Shown here: positions 1 through 5,021 of the stretch, piece after piece
Layout: every line of letters begins with the position of its first letter
Numbering within the stretch: the stretch's first letter is position 1
Assembly: GCA_021807585.1 (NCBI GenBank)
Contig: JAKBCQ010000179.1
Coordinates: forward strand, 1-6,258
Reading direction: 5' to 3'
Length of the DNA: 6,258 nt
Origin: Planctomycetota bacterium
GTDB lineage: Bacteria > Planctomycetota > Planctomycetia > Isosphaerales > Isosphaeraceae
Made by a program: the position numbers and the translations under genes
The notes under the pieces: generated by a model
What the model saw: the letters and a program-made list of their open reading frames with translations, nothing else
What the model was told of the DNA's origin: nothing
Databases searched by the model: none

Positions 1-225
1 TATTGGGCTTCGCGTTCGCTCGGGCCGCGGAGCGTCGAAGCTTAGAGGATCGGTCGGACGACAGTCGTCAAGGACTTGTCGGATCCACGCCTGAGAACGA
101 TCGCGTTAACCGCGAAGCGTCATGATCGATCCAAGGAGATCGATCCGTGCTACGACTCGCGGGTCGTTGATCCGCCTCAATCGGCGCCAAGCCGAGCGAG
201 TTGATCAAAGAACCCGCGTTCGCGA
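1..225. other. window edge, no assignable gene
   Basis: I see no convincing gene here. One frame (plus, 3-125) stays open from the window edge to a TGA and would encode a hydrophilic 40-residue tail. An opposing minus-strand frame is also open to the edge but has no start codon. Neither resembles a family I know. The only visible structure is GATCGATC repeated at 124-131 and 138-145 around a 6-base spacer. That unit is its own reverse complement, so it can pair as an 8-bp hairpin. It lies about 80 bases past the stop of the minus-strand gene at 226-651 and has no T-run, so I do not call it a terminator. Confidence 0.4.
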
Positions 226-651
226 TCAACCGATCAAAATCGCCAAGAGACGAGGCGGACGATCGATCCGGCCGGCGTGATGAATCGAACGGATCGACGA
301 GACGGGCTCAAAATGGAACCGATCCGTGATCGGTGAACGGTCGGTCTGCGCCGCTTCAACCGCGCAGCTTGTGTAGGAAGATCCAAACGCGGCTCGTGAG
401 TTTTGACGCGCGGGGATCTCTCCCAGGCAGAATCCGCGAATGATCGAGATCGGAGCGGCTTGATGATGGAATTCAACCCGCGTTTGGTTAAGGTGATCGA
501 TCGCTTCACCAAGGATCGGCAAACCGAGCGTGGGGCGATCGGGAGCGTGACAGCCGATCGCGTGCGCGGCGCGGGGAATGGAACCGACCCACGCGAGCCC
601 CAACAGGGCCAAGGTTAACGCCCGAATCCAGAAATCGCGGCGATCGTCCAT
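226..651 (-). CDS. small exported protein of unknown function
   Basis: This frame encodes 141 residues with a clear export signal. The N-region has Arg4-Arg5 and Arg10, the hydrophobic stretch spans about residues 11-25, and a signal peptidase I-like Ala-His-Ala ends at residue 31. Arg4-Arg5-Asp-Phe also resembles the twin-arginine RRxF motif, so Tat export is possible. The mature part starts IGCHAPDRP, has three cysteines (34, 75, 96) and is rich in Arg, Ile and Ser, with no domain I recognise. Codons favour G or C at third positions, as in the neighbouring genes. The only methionine is the initiator, so the start is fixed unless a non-ATG codon is used. No Shine-Dalgarno is seen, but a TTGACA promoter sits at a suitable distance upstream. 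The second half looks less protein-like than the first, so a frameshifted or decaying gene cannot be excluded. Confidence 0.55.
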   Translation of the reverse strand: MDDRRDFWIRALTLALLGLAWVGSIPRAAHAIGCHAPDRPTLGLPILGEAIDHLNQTRVEFHHQAAPISIIRGFCLGEIPARQNSRAAFGSSYTSCAVEAAQTDRSPITDRFHFEPVSSIRSIHHAGRIDRPPRLLAILIG

Positions 652-695
652 AAGCCAGGAAAATGTGCCCGAAGTCGATCGAACTTCACCGATTC

Positions 696-725
696 AATTT
701 ATGTCGGACGCGGCGACAATGTCAA
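696..725 (-). promoter_or_regulatory. sigma70-like promoter for the minus-strand gene at 226-651
   Basis: Read on the minus strand, an exact TTGACA -35 (725-720) is followed after 18 bases by TAAATT (701-696). With a 17-base spacer the hexamer is ATAAAT. Transcription would start near 689, giving a leader of about 38 bases before the ATG at 651. The position independently supports that gene being real. The -10 match is only moderate. Confidence 0.45.
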
Positions 726-809
726 GCGCCGCGGACGATCTCGGAACCCGCGATCCCGCTCTCGCCGCGTGTTCGCGAACCGCTCCTCGTCGATTCCTGA
801 AGCGGAGTC

Positions 810-838
810 TTGCGGAAAGGGATCGAGGCATCTATGTT
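810..838 (+). promoter_or_regulatory. weak promoter candidate for the TIGR03067-type gene
   Basis: TTGCGG (810-815) and TATGTT (833-838) are separated by 17 bases on the plus strand, about 70 bases upstream of the ATG at 912. Only the TTG of the -35 and four of six -10 bases match sigma70 consensus, so this is a suggestion only. Confidence 0.22.
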
Positions 839-911
839 GAATGCGCATGATCGTTCGATCGTGTTTCATCCGCCCACCCCTTTGGGATCGACATTGAGGA
901 AGCGTAATACC

Positions 912-1355
912 ATGAAATCATGTGTATTTTGTTGTGTCGTTGCGACTGCGATCGTCTCCATATCGCTCGATTCGCTCGGTTTCGCCGACGACAAGGCCGA
1001 GCCCGCGGGGGATCTGAAGGCGATGCAAGGTTCGTGGGAATACACGACGGGGGACGGCGGCAAGGGGACATGGATGTTTGAGAACGACAAGCTCACGCTC
1101 ACGCTTCCCAGTCGTAAATATGTGATGAAAATCAAGCTTGATGAGAACGCCAAGCCGAACAAGGCGGTCGATTTTTCGATCGAGGAAGGCCCCGACGAAT
1201 CCGCCGGGAAGAAAACATTGGGCATCTACAAGATCGACGGCGATTCACTGACGATCTGCATCGGGGGCGCCGAGGAAACCGAGCGTCCCGACAAATTCGA
1301 GACCGAATTTCCCAAGCGGTTCGTCTTCAAAATGAGTAAGACGAAAAAATCGTAA
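912..1355 (+). CDS. secreted TIGR03067-type domain protein
   Basis: The product is 147 residues. Residues 1-25 form a signal peptide: Lys2, then a hydrophobic Cys/Val/Ile-rich core, ending GFA before DDKAEP. The rest is a single domain of the TIGR03067 type, a small predicted beta-rich family greatly expanded in planctomycetes and of unknown function. Recognised landmarks are the opening LKAMQGSWEY (35-44, usual pattern LQGTW), the LGIYKIDGDSLTIC block (103-116, usual pattern GIYxLDGDTLxLC) and the following ERP (124-126). I chose the ATG at 912 because it starts directly at the signal peptide and has GAGGA at 896-900, 11 bases upstream. An in-frame extension to 810 would put a hydrophilic tail before the signal. 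Family membership is solid, while function and any ligand are unknown. It probably acts in the periplasm or outside the cell. Confidence 0.85.
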   Translation: MKSCVFCCVVATAIVSISLDSLGFADDKAEPAGDLKAMQGSWEYTTGDGGKGTWMFENDKLTLTLPSRKYVMKIKLDENAKPNKAVDFSIEEGPDESAGKKTLGIYKIDGDSLTICIGGAEETERPDKFETEFPKRFVFKMSKTKKS

Positions 1356-1403
1356 CCCGTTGCGTTTATTCATCTTCATGGCGGCGTGCCGGCCTTCGAA
1401 CGC

Positions 1404-1423
1404 GCGAACGGGCGATCGTTCGC
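1404..1423. repeat. 7-bp hairpin between the TIGR03067-type gene and mqnD
   Basis: GCGAACG (1404-1410) and CGTTCGC (1417-1423) are perfect complements around a 6-base loop. It starts 48 bases after the stop at 1355 and could end that transcript, but there is no T-run on either strand, so it is at best a non-canonical terminator or a processing hairpin. Confidence 0.3.
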
Positions 1424-1523
1424 CGGCGACGTCGGCGCGTTCCGCCTATGATGAGTGAAGGTTGAAAGAAGTCGCGTCGGCCGGGGGGTCGATCGAGAAC
1501 TTCCGTTCAGGAGATTGAAGACG

Positions 1524-2387
1524 ATGATTGGAAGCCCCGGGGTCGCCTCTTCGCAACGCGTCATTCGAGTCGGCCACAGCCCCGATTCGGACGACGCGTT
1601 CATGTTCTACGCGCTCACTCACGACAAGATCGACACGGGGGATCTCAAATTCGCGCATCAGCTTGAAGACATTGAAACCCTCAATCGAAGGGCGCTCGCG
1701 GGCGAGCTTGAGGTTTCGGCGGTTAGCATCCACGCGTTTGCGCATCTTACAGATCGTTATGCATTGCTCGCCTCGGGATGCAGCATGGGGGATCGCTACG
1801 GTCCGACTTTGATCAGTCGCGAGCCGTGGACTCTCGACGATCTGGCGGGCAAGACGATCGCGATCCCGGGGACGCTGACGACGGCGTATCTGGCGCTCCA
1901 GCTTTGTCTCGGCAAGAACGTTCCCGTTTCGGTGATGCCGTTCGATCAGATCCTTCCCGCGGTCGTCGAGGGGAAGATCGAGGTCGGGCTGATCATTCAC
2001 GAGGGACAGCTTTATTACGGCGATCGCGGGCTCCACGCCGTCGCCGATCTGGGCAGGTGGTGGTTCGAGACGACGGGCCTGCCGCTTCCGCTCGGCGGGA
2101 ACGTCGTCCGCAAGGATCTCGGCGACGAACTCATCCAACGGATCGCTCGTTTGTTAAAAGAAAGCATTCAATACGCGCTCGATCATCGCCAAGAGGCGCT
2201 CGATTACGCCTTGAATTACGCCCGCGACCTTGATCCCGCGCTCGCCGATCGGTTCGTCGGGATGTATGTTAACGAATGGACTCTTGATTACGGCCCTCGC
2301 GGTCGCGACGCCGTCCGGGTACTTCTCGAACGCGCCGCCAAGGCCGGCATCATCCCTCATCCCGTCGAGGTCAAGTTCGTCGGCTAA
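1524..2387 (+). CDS. mqnD: 1,4-dihydroxy-6-naphthoate synthase (futalosine pathway menaquinone biosynthesis)
   Basis: The product (287 residues) matches MqnD, which cleaves cyclic de-hypoxanthine futalosine to 1,4-dihydroxy-6-naphthoate in the cytoplasm, before prenylation and methylation to menaquinone. The fold is that of periplasmic binding proteins. Landmarks are GHSPDSDDAFMFYAL near the N-terminus (17-31, equivalent to the SPCPNDTF-type loop), VSIHAFAH (68-74 region), IPGTLTTAYLAL (114-125) and IIHEGQLYYGD (157-167). His159 of IHEGQ corresponds, as I recall, to the histidine proposed as catalytic in the Thermus enzyme. The ATG at 1524 is preferred over an in-frame GTG at 1455, because the 23 extra residues are unlike the family and GGAG lies at 1510-1513, 10 bases upstream. 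TATGAT at 1447-1452 could be a -10 box but lacks a good -35. No other menaquinone gene is adjacent. Length is normal and all motifs are intact. Confidence 0.92.
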   Translation: MIGSPGVASSQRVIRVGHSPDSDDAFMFYALTHDKIDTGDLKFAHQLEDIETLNRRALAGELEVSAVSIHAFAHLTDRYALLASGCSMGDRYGPTLISREPWTLDDLAGKTIAIPGTLTTAYLALQLCLGKNVPVSVMPFDQILPAVVEGKIEVGLIIHEGQLYYGDRGLHAVADLGRWWFETTGLPLPLGGNVVRKDLGDELIQRIARLLKESIQYALDHRQEALDYALNYARDLDPALADRFVGMYVNEWTLDYGPRGRDAVRVLLERAAKAGIIPHPVEVKFVG

Positions 2388-2394
2388 GCGATCG

Positions 2395-2410
2395 GGCGAT
2401 ACGGATCGCC
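2395..2410 (+). terminator. compact hairpin just after mqnD
   Basis: GGCGAT (2395-2400) pairs with ATCGCC (2405-2410) across a 4-base loop, beginning 7 bases after the mqnD stop. The stem is GC-rich and well placed, but only TT follows it. I call it a possible terminator without a U-tract. Confidence 0.3.
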
Positions 2411-2577
2411 TTCGAACGCGAGTTCCGATCGAGGGATTCGTGCTCAAACACCAGCCTCCGCTTGAACTTCGGGACGAAGGCAAAGAATTGGATGAGTGAG
2501 CATGTTCCCAAGTTCGATCGAAGCGAGCCCGCGGAACGCGACACGAGAACTTAACGCGGCGTCGCCGCAATCATACC

Positions 2578-2668
2578 AACCCGACGCGCTAGCGAGGGTC
2601 TTCTGTTAATATCATGAAAACTTTCGATTGATCATTTGATTGGACCCTCGCTTGCGCGTTTTGGGGTT
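2578..2668. repeat. REP-like inverted repeat, element 1
   Basis: The left arm (2578-2600) contains CGACGCGCTAGCGAGGGTC and the right arm (2643-2668) begins GACCCTCGCTTGCGCGT. The innermost 15 bases pair with a single mismatch, and the outer AACCC/GGGTT ends are still recognisable past a few extra T residues in the right arm. The spacer (2601-2642) is 42 AT-rich bases. The form, two inverted copies of a short GC-rich palindromic unit around an AT-rich spacer, is that of intergenic REP/BIME elements. Similar GCGCTAGCGAG-type units are, from memory, widespread between planctomycete genes. Confidence 0.7.
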
Positions 2669-2772
2669 GCGCGTTTCCGCGCGGGACGAACAGTAAATCG
2701 TTCATTGACAGGAGATTAGATCACAGCTACGTCGGTCATCTCATTGGGCGCCGACGCCGGAAATGCCGTTCG

Positions 2773-2849
2773 AATACAAGCACGAAGCGCTAGCGAGTGA
2801 GTCGTTTTATTTCGAATGTACGCACTCGCTCGCGCTTCGTGCGTGTATT
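2773..2849. repeat. REP-like inverted repeat, element 2 (long hairpin)
   Basis: The arms at 2773-2799 and 2823-2849 are 27 bases each and complementary at 25 positions around a 23-base AT-rich loop. The core GCACGAAGCGC-AGCGAGTG carries the same GCGCTAGCGAG centre as element 1 but different outer bases, so the two look like subfamilies of one repeat. Transcribed from either strand it would form a very stable stem-loop. No T-run follows, so ordinary intrinsic termination is not indicated. Confidence 0.75.
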
Positions 2850-2894
2850 ACACATCTATTCACATATGTAGTGTCCATACCGAAGGAAAAGGAA

Positions 2895-2925
2895 ACGCGC
2901 AACTCCAACACTTGCGCGTCGGGTT
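2895..2925. repeat. REP-like half element, element 3
   Basis: CTTGCGCGTCGGGTT (2911-2925) is the element 1 arm sequence in the orientation of its right half. Here only ACGCGCAA (2895-2902) pairs with TTGCGCGT (2912-2919), over a 9-base loop. It looks like a single or eroded repeat unit of the same family. Confidence 0.5.
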
Positions 2926-3122
2926 ATTATAATCCAAGATCCGTTGTCTCAGAGATGCTCGCAAGGCGCGTAGAAGTTACAGACGAAGACTCCAACTTGC
3001 GAAAGAATGCGTCTATCTATTTCTTAACGTTATCTTGATATCGGGTTCTAACGGACCGATTCGGCCTTGATCGAAGGCGGGCGACCGAGGCCGAGGTTAT
3101 CGTCGAACGGCGAGGAGCGGCG

Positions 3123-3332
3123 ATGAAACGCATTCGAATCGAGGTCGTCGATCGCGAATATGCGGCGGTTTTGGCGTTTAAAACATCCGCGGATCGCTTC
3201 GCTATGATCGCCGATTCTTATCGCACCGCTCGAATGCTCGTCAAGAGCGGTGTTCGGCTTCTCCACCCCGACTGGACTGATTCGCAAATCCGATCAGAAA
3301 CGGCGAGAAGGATGATGAATGGAACAAATTGA
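3123..3332 (+). CDS. small antitoxin-like protein of an HPDWSD-type family
   Basis: The 69-residue product has a short N-terminal part, then an alpha-helical region: FAMIADSYRTARMLVKSGVR (about 27-46), the signature HPDWTDSQI (about 49-57) and SETARRMMNG at the C-terminus. This arrangement (helix, HPDWSDEE-like motif, ExARRxxxG) is one I recognise from short planctomycete and cyanobacterial proteins encoded just upstream of nucleotidyltransferase-like proteins and regarded as antitoxin-like. The assignment rests on motif memory. A strong Shine-Dalgarno, AGGAG at 3113-3117, lies 5 bases before the ATG and fixes the start. The 3' end overlaps the next ATG by 14 bases (3319-3332), as expected for a coupled pair, but that partner is truncated. 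The gene itself is intact, so an antitoxin-like protein may persist without its partner. Confidence 0.7.
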   Translation: MKRIRIEVVDREYAAVLAFKTSADRFAMIADSYRTARMLVKSGVRLLHPDWTDSQIRSETARRMMNGTN

Positions 3333-3381
3333 TTTCTTACGATATACGATTCAGGTCTTGGAGCGGCTTGAAATCATTTAA
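3319..3381 (+). pseudogene. truncated start of nucleotidyltransferase-like partner gene
   Basis: An ATG at 3319 opens a frame overlapping the antitoxin-like gene by 14 bases. It encodes 20 residues, starting MEQIDFLRY and ending VLERLEII before TAA at 3379-3381. An opening of this kind (DFL, then VLExLxI) is what I expect at the N-terminus of the nucleotidyltransferase-like protein that usually follows HPDWSD-type genes, where it continues IPYxxxGSxAxxxYGEPR with the catalytic DxD soon after. None of that follows here in any plus-strand frame through 3540. I infer a gene broken right after its first helix. A genuine 20-residue peptide is the alternative. Confidence 0.5.
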
Positions 3382-3389
3382 AAATGATT
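3372..3389. repeat. AT-rich palindrome at the truncation point
   Basis: AATCATT (3372-3378) and AATGATT (3383-3389) pair perfectly around a TAAA loop that contains the stop codon of the truncated frame. The position suggests a junction left by an insertion or deletion, or simply a hairpin that now ends the transcript. Confidence 0.45.
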
Positions 3390-3786
3390 CGAAACGGATT
3401 CCCAACAATCAGCGGGATTGAAACGCGTATCCTTAATGTTGTGTCGAAACCACAATTTGGGAGGGCGAACCTCCTGGTTAGCTATATTATTATGTGTATT
3501 ATTTTTATCGTTCTCATCGCCGTTTGAGCGGGGATTTTGAGAGGAGGCTCGCAGGCGGGTCCCTCCTCCCGTGCAAAACAATCAAACAAATTAGCATAAA
3601 ACATGCGCCGATTTGACCGACAATAGGAGGTAGAACCGGGAAAATCACTCAGTGATCGATAAGATGGAGATTCCGGGTAGACCCCAATCGCCTCGGCGAC
3701 TCGATCGTTCTCACGAAAACTCCCGGATCGACTCGGATGTTCCATTTTAGGGTTCGATATCGTTTCATTTCCGACCGAGCTTGTGA
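3382..3786. other. gene-free stretch between truncated frame and desulfurase
   Basis: Apart from the GGGAGG-ended repeat I find no gene. This is the least GC-rich part of the window, and GATC is absent from about 3301 to 3640. A minus-strand frame of 102 codons starts with GTG at 3790, overlapping the desulfurase stop, but part of it translates the repeat and the rest is unlike any known protein. A 28-codon plus-strand frame (GTG 3441 to TGA 3527) ends in a 17-residue hydrophobic stretch. It is probably chance. No intrinsic terminator with a T-run is seen downstream of the desulfurase. Confidence 0.5.
3459..3570. repeat. inverted-repeat element with GGGAGG ends (MITE- or REP-like)
   Basis: The left arm 3459-3482 begins GGGAGGGCGAACC and the right arm 3547-3570 ends GGGTCCCTCCTCCC. 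Right arm reversed and complemented, they share GGGAGG, ACC and the terminal AGC, with gaps and mismatches between (15 of 24 without gaps). The 64-base centre is AT-rich. Within the element GGAGG/CCTCC (3460-3474) and GAGGAGG/CCTCCTC (3541-3568) can also fold locally. I see no clear target-site duplication. It is a different repeat type from the three in 2578-2925. It could equally be two adjacent copies of a short palindromic repeat. Confidence 0.45.
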
Positions 3787-4944
3787 TCACAAAACCCCCG
3801 CGGTGATCTCGTCGAGAGCCCGCAGGAAGGCGTCGATATCGGACCGAACGCTGAACGCCCCCGGACTGAGCCTGAGCGTGCCGTCGGGAAATGTTCCTAA
3901 ATTTTTATGAACATACGGAGCGCAGTGCAAACCCGGACGGACCGCGATCTCGAAACTCGTATCGAGGATCGCGCCGATTTCTTGAGGAGGAACGCCCGCG
4001 GGCGCGATCAGCGAAAGCGCGCCGACATGGCTGTTCGGATCCCATTTTCCGGCGATCTTCCAGCCGTCGTCGCGTTGATCGTGCGTCCAATCGACGACGT
4101 GTTTGAGGAGATCGACCTCGTGCTTGCGTAATACATCGGGACCGCCGCGGGCCTCGACCCATCGGATTCCGGCCGCGAGCCCAGCGACCCCCAAAACGTT
4201 AGGCGTCCCCCCCTCGAGTAAATACGGCAACATTTCGGGCTGGGTGGGGCTCGCCGAATCGCCCCCCGTTCCTCCTTCGCGCCACGGCCTCGGATTCGCC
4301 CTGGCGCCGACATACAGCGCGCCCGTTCCCGTCGGCCCGTATAACGATTTATGACCTGGAAATGCGAGCATATCGATCGGCGTGGAACGAAGATCGATCG
4401 GCACGACCCCCGCGGATTGCGCCGCGTCGACCAGAAAAAGAGCGTTCGCCTCGCGGACGATCGCCGCGATCTCGTCGATCGGTTGCACCGTCCCCAGCAC
4501 GTTGGCGGCGTGAGTGAGCGCGACGAGCCTCGTTTTTGGCGTGATCGCGGCGCGAATCGCGGCGGGATCGATGTAACCCGCGCTCGAAGCCAGCCGCGTC
4601 AGTTTGATCGTCCCCGCGCGGTTGAGCGCCTCGAGCGGCCTGCTGATCGAATTGTGCTCAAGATCCGTTGTGATAACGTGATCACCCTCTTGAATCGTGC
4701 CTTTGATCGCGATGTTGAGGGCGTCGGTGCAGTTGAGAGTGAAGATCCAGCGATCGGGGGATTCGCCGCCGAAGAGGCGATTGAGCGCGTGGCGAGCGTC
4801 GTCGAGCGTGCGCTCGGATTCGAGCGCCATCCGGTGCCCTGCGCGGCCGGGGTTCGCCAGGGTCGTCCGCGCGAACCGATCGAGCGCTTCGTAGACGGCC
4901 TCGGGCTTGGGAAAACTCGTCGCGGCGTTATCCAGATAAATCAT
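3787..4944 (-). CDS. class V PLP-dependent cysteine desulfurase (TIGR01977-like)
   Basis: The 385-residue product should remove sulfur from L-cysteine, giving alanine and an enzyme persulfide. The whole class V aminotransferase pattern is present: YLDNAATSFPKPE (3-15), NPGRAGH (31-37), EHNSISRPL (96-104) with PLP-stacking His97, THAANVLG (144-151), DAAQSAG with PLP-binding Asp173, GHKSLYGPTGTG with Schiff-base Lys199, EGGTPN (244-249), and RPGLHCAP with the sulfur-accepting Cys341. The NAATSFPKPE start and GLHCAP loop are typical of the TIGR01977 group rather than IscS, closest in layout to SufS. The ATG at 4944 begins directly at the conserved IYLDNAAT, and only a weak GGA lies upstream. It is the last gene of the minus-strand sulfur-carrier cassette, 77 bases after the E1-like gene, and likely supplies sulfur to it. 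A selenocysteine lyase role is a less likely alternative. Confidence 0.9.
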   Translation of the reverse strand: MIYLDNAATSFPKPEAVYEALDRFARTTLANPGRAGHRMALESERTLDDARHALNRLFGGESPDRWIFTLNCTDALNIAIKGTIQEGDHVITTDLEHNSISRPLEALNRAGTIKLTRLASSAGYIDPAAIRAAITPKTRLVALTHAANVLGTVQPIDEIAAIVREANALFLVDAAQSAGVVPIDLRSTPIDMLAFPGHKSLYGPTGTGALYVGARANPRPWREGGTGGDSASPTQPEMLPYLLEGGTPNVLGVAGLAAGIRWVEARGGPDVLRKHEVDLLKHVVDWTHDQRDDGWKIAGKWDPNSHVGALSLIAPAGVPPQEIGAILDTSFEIAVRPGLHCAPYVHKNLGTFPDGTLRLSPGAFSVRSDIDAFLRALDEITAGVL

Positions 4945-4957
4945 GATTCGGTATCCA

Positions 4958-4992
4958 TGAACAATAAATTGTATTCAATAGATTGCGCAATC
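4958..4992 (-). promoter_or_regulatory. AT-rich leader with palindrome before the desulfurase
   Basis: The short gap after the E1-like gene holds a perfect 12-base palindrome, GATTGCGCAATC (4981-4992), and ACAAT-AA-ATTGT (4961-4972). On the minus strand TACAAT (4973-4968) is a good -10 hexamer, but no -35 of quality sits 16-18 bases upstream. An internal promoter with an operator, or an mRNA hairpin between two cistrons, would both fit. Confidence 0.28.
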
Positions 4993-5021
4993 ACTTGTTG
5001 ATTACGATCGCGCCGTCGGGC

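Larger units (their letters stand above)
2388..3122. other. long repeat-bearing intergenic stretch
   Basis: About 735 bases separate mqnD from the next gene, and I find no credible coding region. From about 2570 the base composition becomes AT-richer and GATC, frequent elsewhere, nearly disappears (about three sites in 2521-3060). The stretch is occupied by three REP-like inverted repeats (listed separately) plus a minor hairpin, GCGGC-GTC-GCCGC at 2556-2568. A further weak pairing links TCGCAAG (about 2958-2964) with CTTGCGA (about 2997-3003). The last 80 bases lead into the antitoxin-like gene and return to GC-rich sequence. Confidence 0.6.

Noticed and set aside
3..125. Open frame from the left window edge as the tail of a gene
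   Set aside because: It is only 40 residues, hydrophilic and unrecognised, and the opposite strand is open over part of the same bases. It cannot be decided without upstream sequence.
578..850. 90-codon plus-strand frame across the divergent promoter region
   Set aside because: It overlaps the opposite gene's start and the promoter, with no motifs and no ribosome site.
810..911. N-terminal extension of the TIGR03067-type protein
   Set aside because: It would bury the signal peptide behind 34 mostly polar residues. The ATG at 912 has its own ribosome site.
1455..1523. Upstream GTG start for mqnD
   Set aside because: The added 23 residues do not belong to the family, and the ATG at 1524 has a spaced GGAG.
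1446..2138. 230-codon minus-strand frame
   Set aside because: It is antisense to mqnD, Arg-rich and without motifs.
2578..2925. CRISPR array
   Set aside because: The repeats are inverted rather than direct, differ in sequence, and are irregularly spaced. No cas gene is present.
2763..3038. 91-codon plus-strand frame in the intergenic stretch
   Set aside because: It runs straight through repeat elements 2 and 3, so the protein is a translation of hairpin arms. Composition is not protein-like.
3482..3790. 102-codon minus-strand frame starting with GTG overlapping the desulfurase stop
   Set aside because: Its last third translates the GGGAGG-ended repeat and an AT-rich run of Ile codons, it has no recognisable motif, and its start depends on a GTG without a clear ribosome site.
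4351..5001. 216-codon plus-strand frame
   Set aside because: It lies opposite the desulfurase, whose catalytic and PLP residues are all intact. The plus-strand product is Arg/Asp-rich, as expected for an antisense shadow in GC-rich DNA.
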